In this document: positions 38,417 to 43,484 of the stretch, piece after piece
How positions within the stretch are numbered: the first letter of the stretch is position 1
Layout: each line of letters starts with the position of its first letter
NCBI GenBank assembly: GCA_014238785.1
Contig: JABAAL010000037.1
Coordinates: 1 to 43,484 of the forward strand
Source of the DNA: Phycisphaerales bacterium
GTDB lineage: Bacteria; Planctomycetota; Phycisphaerae; Phycisphaerales; SM1A02
Direction of reading: 5' to 3'
Length of the DNA stretch: 43,484 nt
Translations under genes and position numbers: made by a program
The notes under the pieces: model-generated
The model's input: only the letters and a program-made list of their open reading frames with translations
Databases searched by the model: none
Told to the model about the DNA's origin: nothing

Positions 38417-39591
38417 AAATCCTCTTCTGCATTCAGATGCACTCTACACTTCGCACAACAGTTGCCCTTTGCCTCTTTTCTACTCTTTTAAATTGTGGCA
38501 GTGCGCAGAAAACAAAGCCTCATGTCTCTCTTGCGCAAAAACAAAAAGCCGCACGTACGCTCAGCGAAACAATTAAGCCACTTACAAACGCAAAAGTTAC
38601 TTCTTCTACAGACATTGATTGGCCAGCGGGTGTGATTCCTTGGGATCGTTTTACACTACCGGTTTTTTCACCTAATGGTCTCCACGCCGTTGTGCAACTT
38701 GGTAATCCACCAGCAGCAGATATCCTTTGCGGCGATGCCAACACACCAATTGATTCAACAAATCTAGAATTACACGCGCTTGACCCTGTGCGTGGTAGAC
38801 GAATTACACCGCTTCATATCGCAAGGAAAGGGTTACTCCTTGGCAGGTTCGCAAGCAACAACTCCATCCTCGTTACGGCGCCACTTGGTGAACAAGGCCG
38901 TTGGATTGGGGAAATCGACTGGGCTACAGGTTCGCTCACATGGATTGCTTCGGACGATTCCATGAACTGTTTTCCCGCGATGAACAATTCTGGCGACTAT
39001 GCATGGTCTCGAAAAACCAAGGGCGATGATAGGTATCACATCGTATATAAATCACTACGAGGAACTCGGATTATCGACGATGGAAAGAGCGATTGGCTCC
39101 TTCCATTTTTTGTTGGTACCGATCGACTTCGAGTCTTCCGAATATACGAAAATCAATTAGCAGTCGTTGAACTTGACTTGCGGGCAAGAGATCCGCTCCT
39201 CACTGCGATGTCCCTTCCAATCGTAGAATCTGGCGCAACAAGACAACTCGCTTGGCAAATTGCAACGACTAATCCTTCTTTCGCAGGCAATGACCAACAT
39301 GCTTTCTACCACCCCATATTGAAGCGGATGGTAGTCTGGCAACCCAATGGTGCAATACCCTGGGCATCTTTGGCGCCAAATAGCGTAGCAGCTGCACCCG
39401 TACCAGACGGCTCATGGCTTGTTGCAACAGGTAACCGCGTCCTGAGGCAATCACTTGGTGATGAGGATGGCATCCACCTTCGTAATCAAATGGCCATACC
39501 GATTGCTACGACTTCAAAGCAATGGACCCATATGCTCCTGATACCTAGTGGAAATCGGCTTGAAATCCGCGCAATGAACCTCAGCAAATAA
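38413..39591 (+). CDS. Unknown secreted protein coupled to gspD
   Basis: The 392-residue product has a hydrophobic export signal (TVALCLFSTLLNCG); the Cys could be a lipid site, although Asn before it is not a usual lipobox residue. The rest is beta-strand-rich with repeated W/D-containing units (VFSPNGLHAVVQL, GEIDWATGSLTWIA, NNSGDYAWSRK), suggesting a beta-propeller. I cannot name the family. Its ATG overlaps the gspD stop by 4 bp, so it is probably translated with the secretin and may help place or support it in the outer membrane. A second Met (residue 9, MHSTLRTT) is an alternative start. Confidence 0.8.
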   Translation: MKILFCIQMHSTLRTTVALCLFSTLLNCGSAQKTKPHVSLAQKQKAARTLSETIKPLTNAKVTSSTDIDWPAGVIPWDRFTLPVFSPNGLHAVVQLGNPPAADILCGDANTPIDSTNLELHALDPVRGRRITPLHIARKGLLLGRFASNNSILVTAPLGEQGRWIGEIDWATGSLTWIASDDSMNCFPAMNNSGDYAWSRKTKGDDRYHIVYKSLRGTRIIDDGKSDWLLPFFVGTDRLRVFRIYENQLAVVELDLRARDPLLTAMSLPIVESGATRQLAWQIATTNPSFAGNDQHAFYHPILKRMVVWQPNGAIPWASLAPNSVAAAPVPDGSWLVATGNRVLRQSLGDEDGIHLRNQMAIPIATTSKQWTHMLLIPSGNRLEIRAMNLSK

Positions 39592-39630
39592 ACATATCGT
39601 ATTCCTTCGCTTCACCCTTGGCGTTTCAAT

Positions 39631-41697
39631 TTACTCATCCACTGAAATCGCATCGCCTTGAATATAGGTTTTAGGGACATAGAAATACCCTACAGCCACG
39701 AATAAGATAGCGGTACCGAGCATAAGCCATGTGAAGAATTCAAAATAGGCTGCGCCTGTAAGAGTTGTCGCACCACCGATTTGCCACGTTGTTGTAAACG
39801 CATGGTTTTGTTTTACGATAACTGGGTTGCTTTCTGCTTGGGTCTTTGTGACAAATTGTTCCCACGTAGCCGAAGCATCGCCTGCCTTCCTTGCTTTAGC
39901 AGCATCTATCTCCGCTTTACGGACAACAATCCAAGAGTGCGTAGGATGGAAAATTGATGAAGTTGGACCCGTAGGTGCCTCGTCCGCTATTTCATTCTGT
40001 TGCACAATAGAATCTGAATCTACGTGTACTTGCGCACGAACATCGTTTGTCGTCATGAATACTTTGTCTGCCCCCTCGCTTGTGATTTCGAAATTGCGGC
40101 GGTTCACTAATGCATAGTGCAAGGGCTTGCCCCAAGGGTCTTGCAAATGATTAATTGCACGAGCACCCCCGTCATTAAACGGGAGCCGATCGTGCTCATC
40201 CCAATACTGTCCAATTATTGCAATAGCTTCCTTCATGACTGTTACTTCAGATGTTACGAGTGACACACGTTCTAAATCGGGCGCATAGCCAACGCGAATA
40301 TCGTCACCGCCAACGGATTCTTCCCAGCCTTTGAGTACTAATGCAAAGCCGTCATCATCACTCTGTTCGTATCCGATACCTTTGCCTGCAGCTTGAGTTT
40401 TACGATCCGCAATAGTTGTATCAGCGTTGCTCCATGTCGATACAAGTGCTTTTGCATCAACGAGTTTATCCGGAACCATGATGAATTTATTAACACTTGT
40501 GGTAAACAAGTTGCCAAGCGATACGCTCATCAAGAATAACGCCATAATGACGGATTTCATTTTCTTTGGTGCTTGCGTGTAGGCGAATTCCAAACCGGTA
40601 ATTGAAACCATCACCTCAGACGCTGTTAAAATTGCGTATGCCAGTACTTGCCACCCAATTGATGGACGCTCCCCTGCGTCGACCCAACCTTGCACTACGC
40701 CAACCATGGCAAAGCCCACAACCATTACAAAGAGACCAAGGGATATCTTACGTATTGGCGTTAACTTCCAGACTTTGTTTATGAGGGGGTACACCGCAAA
40801 CTGGAAAATAGGTATGTAAATCAAAATCATGATGGGGTTCACCGCTTGAATCTGCGAAGAGAGCCAGTGCATCCCAAGCCAATTACGATTTAAATCTTCC
40901 GCTTGCAATACCCAAGAAGACCCTGTCTGATCGAAAAGTGCCCAGAACACTGCGATAAAAAGAAAGATGATTGCTAATTTTAAAATCGCCCTGATGCCGG
41001 TCGCGCTAAACGTTTCTCGCACCCACCCCATACCACCAGCGGGTATATGAATAAATACTTTTCGCCCCTTCCAAAAGGCAAACGTCGCAATCGCCATTAA
41101 TACACCGGGTACGCCGAACGCCAAGTGTGGGCCGTACCATTCAAGGAGCCACGGCGTGAGCATCGTTGACAAAAACGCACCGGTATTAATCGAGAAGTAG
41201 AACCACCCAAAAACTTTCTCAATCAATGGAGCATTTTTCTTGCCAAACTGATCGCCTACGTGTGCAGATACACATGGCTTAATGCCACCCGAACCAACCG
41301 AAATTAAAATCAAGCCAATCGCAAGAACTATTCCCGGTGGCATTGTATCCGTGGAACCCATAAGCGCAAGAACACCGTGCCCCACACAATACACGACGCT
41401 CAAAAGCATAATCGTCAAATATTTTCCGAGCAAAATGTCTGCAAGGAGCGCACCCATGATTGGAAAGAAGTACACGGCGCTCGTAAAGAGATGGTAATTT
41501 GCCATCGCCTCTGTATTGCTCATTGCTTCGGTACCAGCGCCGGGCAATATGTAGAGGTACTGCGTCATAAAAATGACGAGAATCCCTTTCATACCATAGA
41601 AACTAAATCGTTCTGCAGCTTCGTTGCCAATGATGTATGGAATGCCTTTTGGCATTTTCTCTGAAGAAACTGGAGCGCTTAAATATGTATTTGACAT
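39631..41697 (-). CDS. POT-family proton-coupled peptide transporter with inserted soluble domain
   Basis: The 688-residue product is a major-facilitator peptide transporter. It carries the family motif NEAAERFSFYGMKGIL (25-40), the proton-coupling ExxER, and the PTR2 signature FYFSINTGAFLS (166-177). About eleven helices occupy residues 20-405. A soluble stretch of about 235 residues (about 410-645) then separates the last helix (about 651-674) from the rest. That insert contains a GspG-pseudopilin-like segment at about 485-555 (RLPFNDGGARAINHLQDPWGKPLHYAL, then SEGADKVFMTTNDV). Typical POT proteins are about 450-600 residues. It would import di- and tripeptides. It begins 9 bp after the asparaginase gene. 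Confidence 0.93.
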   Translation of the reverse strand: MSNTYLSAPVSSEKMPKGIPYIIGNEAAERFSFYGMKGILVIFMTQYLYILPGAGTEAMSNTEAMANYHLFTSAVYFFPIMGALLADILLGKYLTIMLLSVVYCVGHGVLALMGSTDTMPPGIVLAIGLILISVGSGGIKPCVSAHVGDQFGKKNAPLIEKVFGWFYFSINTGAFLSTMLTPWLLEWYGPHLAFGVPGVLMAIATFAFWKGRKVFIHIPAGGMGWVRETFSATGIRAILKLAIIFLFIAVFWALFDQTGSSWVLQAEDLNRNWLGMHWLSSQIQAVNPIMILIYIPIFQFAVYPLINKVWKLTPIRKISLGLFVMVVGFAMVGVVQGWVDAGERPSIGWQVLAYAILTASEVMVSITGLEFAYTQAPKKMKSVIMALFLMSVSLGNLFTTSVNKFIMVPDKLVDAKALVSTWSNADTTIADRKTQAAGKGIGYEQSDDDGFALVLKGWEESVGGDDIRVGYAPDLERVSLVTSEVTVMKEAIAIIGQYWDEHDRLPFNDGGARAINHLQDPWGKPLHYALVNRRNFEITSEGADKVFMTTNDVRAQVHVDSDSIVQQNEIADEAPTGPTSSIFHPTHSWIVVRKAEIDAAKARKAGDASATWEQFVTKTQAESNPVIVKQNHAFTTTWQIGGATTLTGAAYFEFFTWLMLGTAILFVAVGYFYVPKTYIQGDAISVDE

Positions 41698-41705
41698 CTG
41701 TTCGG

Positions 41706-42227
41706 TTAACTTTCTTTCTTGATGAAACGCAATTGTTTTGTATCTTTCACAACGCTTGGAAATTGCAGAACGCGATTATGCATCGCGACGTAGACACCGG
41801 GTTCAACTAATTTTACAACAGAAAAGGATTCCACGAGATTTTGAAGCGCATCCGTATTTCGCATAATCCAAGGGCGCATAGCACCAGTAAGAACGCATGG
41901 AACTGCTAGTTCTGGGTACTCACTGACTATACGTTCTCCAGTAAGGGAGAGCGTGTCGGTACCATGTATAACAATTACGCCGTCGCAAGATTGTGAACAT
42001 TTACCAACTGTTTGTGCGATATGCTGGTGGTCTTGCTCGGTCATTTCCCCACTGTCCTTGTCCATCAAGGCAATATGGGTAATTTCAACCCCATCAAGTT
42101 GAAGCGAACCGAGCATCAGTTCAAGCACAGACGTGCCGTTGGCAAGTATGCCTTCTTGCTCATCGTATGTTTTTTCAATTGTGCCACCAGTAGAAATAAG
42201 GGTGATCTTTTTTAGAGGAGAAGCCAC
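41706..42227 (-). CDS. Short one-domain asparaginase
   Basis: The 173-residue product matches only the N-terminal domain of L-asparaginases. It has STGGTIEKTYD with the nucleophilic Thr, the second catalytic motif HGTDTL, and TGAMRP with the downstream half beyond it missing. Full-length enzymes are about 330 residues with a second domain that completes the site, but single-domain relatives of this size are known, so this may be a natural short form. The GTG at 42227 is used: GGAG lies 8 nt before it and it starts 5 bp after the stop of the upstream gene. A longer frame overlapping that gene has no support. Confidence 0.82.
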   Translation of the reverse strand: MASPLKKITLISTGGTIEKTYDEQEGILANGTSVLELMLGSLQLDGVEITHIALMDKDSGEMTEQDHQHIAQTVGKCSQSCDGVIVIHGTDTLSLTGERIVSEYPELAVPCVLTGAMRPWIMRNTDALQNLVESFSVVKLVEPGVYVAMHNRVLQFPSVVKDTKQLRFIKKES

Positions 42228-42232
42228 CAGTG

Positions 42233-43484
42233 TTACTCCACAATAATCGTACAAGGAACGCGAAAATCTTCTGGTGCGAGGCATGTATCTTCATTACACG
42301 ATTGCCAGCGAGCCATTATTGTCAACTTTCCTTTTGCTTTGGAACTTGCAGTCAATTTTATCGGAATGGTTACAACATCTCCAAAGACGGAGACGCGTTC
42401 ACCAGCAGATACCATTTGTACGCTTTCTGGCCATGTTATCTCGACGCTTAGATTGTCGTCAATAGACTTGAACGAGAGAGGTATTGTGTATTCATTTCCA
42501 GGATCATTTGAATTGACGTGCCAGCCACGATCCATTTGCAACTTTACAAAGATTGTAGAAGATTCTCCCGCAGAGAGCGTTACCCGAACTGGCTCACACG
42601 TCATCTTCACGGTTGAGTCATTTTGCACCGAACCAGTTGGCTCCTTGCCATATTCTTCGGGATGCGCCTTGACCCATCTATCGAAATTCTTCGCAGCGAC
42701 GATGACAGCAAGAGGTTGCGTGTTTAGCCACTGGCTCTCGGAGTCAATTGTTCCCATGACATCTTCCTCAAATCGTTGCTCACCTGTAAACTCCGACAAC
42801 GAGATAACATCGTCAAGAATATACGATGTCGCAGCTGGAATCGCTCCATCTGAAAGCGCGCGTGTTCGAACGAATAAGTCAGATTTTCCCTCTTCTGTGT
42901 CATACCAACCCTGATCTTCTACGTAGAAAAGTTCGCGTGCTTTATCGTAGAGTTCTATTGCAGCACTCAAAATTTGTTGATCATGATTTGCTCTGTATAT
43001 GGCAAGCAATCCTCGAATAAAAGAGGCGTAATCGATTAAAAACGCTTCTGCTCCTTCTTTACCCTCTCGCCAAGTGCGTAACAGTTTTCCATTTGGAAGT
43101 TTCATCTCTGTTAAGATAAAGTTTGCGGCATTCGTTGCCCTTTCTATCCAAGCATCGTTTTGTAAAATTCTCCCCGCGTCTGCATAGCCGGCAATCATGA
43201 TGCCATTCCACGCAGTAATAATCTTGTCGTCTGTCGATGGTTGGTCACGCGTATCTCGAACTGCAAGCAACGCTGCATCAAGCGCATCAACTCGTACTTG
43301 GTATTCCGTATAGGACATACCATATTTCTTTGCTATATCTTCTGGGTGATTACCAAGGAAGAGCACGTTCGTTGGTGGCACTTCGGGGTGATGCGGATCT
43401 TGAAAATTCGTGCCTTTGTCAACGCCATATAACGAGAGTGCAAATTGGATTTCTCCTTCCATTTCTGCGTCTTCTAACACTTTA
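42233..43484 (-). CDS. YyaL/SPATA20-type protein with DsbD-like C-terminal domain, 5' end missing
   Basis: The frame is open to the right edge, so the N-terminus (normally a thioredoxin-like domain) is missing; at least 416 residues remain. Residues about 1-290 of this part match the (alpha/alpha)6 barrel of the DUF255/YyaL family, with ITAWNGIMIAGYADAGR and LIDYASFIRGLLAIYRA. Residues about 290-415 are a beta-sandwich resembling the DsbD N-terminal domain, with two cysteines (CNEDTC) near the end in the position of the redox pair. Such fusions point to thiol-redox or protein-quality work in the envelope. It is followed after 5 bp by the asparaginase gene. Confidence 0.85.
   Translation of the reverse strand, partial: KVLEDAEMEGEIQFALSLYGVDKGTNFQDPHHPEVPPTNVLFLGNHPEDIAKKYGMSYTEYQVRVDALDAALLAVRDTRDQPSTDDKIITAWNGIMIAGYADAGRILQNDAWIERATNAANFILTEMKLPNGKLLRTWREGKEGAEAFLIDYASFIRGLLAIYRANHDQQILSAAIELYDKARELFYVEDQGWYDTEEGKSDLFVRTRALSDGAIPAATSYILDDVISLSEFTGEQRFEEDVMGTIDSESQWLNTQPLAVIVAAKNFDRWVKAHPEEYGKEPTGSVQNDSTVKMTCEPVRVTLSAGESSTIFVKLQMDRGWHVNSNDPGNEYTIPLSFKSIDDNLSVEITWPESVQMVSAGERVSVFGDVVTIPIKLTASSKAKGKLTIMARWQSCNEDTCLAPEDFRVPCTIIVE

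Overview
The window looks like chromosome from a marine-type planctomycete, most likely close to the Phycisphaerales. This is inferred from four things. The 23S rRNA gene has its own promoter and no 16S gene upstream. A secreted sulfatase carries a C-terminal dockerin and internal Cys-rich modules of a kind familiar in that group. Actin-like PilM proteins are fused to PilN-like regions. Base composition is moderate, by eye below 50% GC. No insertion sequence, prophage, CRISPR array or tRNA was seen.

Layout. (1) 1-2472, minus: most of a 23S rRNA gene, cut by the left edge, followed by a leader of about 420 nt with hairpins, a boxB/boxA-like pair and one strong and one weaker promoter (to about 2930). 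(2) 8389-3006, minus: a three-gene pilus or secretion platform made of a PilM-PilN fusion and two single-pass membrane proteins with Gly/Pro-rich linkers. (3) 8675-12403, plus: rpsA, pdxA and glyS, probably one operon. rpsA appears leaderless, and a long inverted repeat lies over its promoter. (4) 20362-12462, minus: metH, a dockerin sulfatase, a CPBP-family membrane protease and a secreted transglutaminase-like protein. (5) 20481-23504, plus: a LolA-like secreted protein and a NatA/NatB-type ABC exporter. (6) 23767-24465, plus: an orphan subunit A of a 3-oxoacid CoA-transferase. (7) 24605-39591, plus: a type II secretion system in the order unknown secreted protein, GspE, F, G, H, I, J, K, L, M, a GspC/PilP-like protein, GspD, and a predicted secreted protein. 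Most neighbours from H onward overlap by 1-7 bases. (8) 43484-39631, minus: a YyaL-type protein with a DsbD-like tail (cut by the right edge), a one-domain asparaginase and a POT-family peptide transporter.

How it fits together. Region 7 would assemble an envelope-spanning machine that could export dockerin-bearing hydrolases such as the sulfatase. Region 2 is a second, separate actin-like platform that could serve the same machine or a type IV pilus. The most unusual points are: an in-frame TAA that separates the GspD signal peptide from the secretin body; a GspG-pseudopilin-like domain inserted between membrane helices of the peptide transporter; the PilM-PilN fusion with a near-perfect 30-bp tandem repeat; and the self-contained 23S transcription unit.
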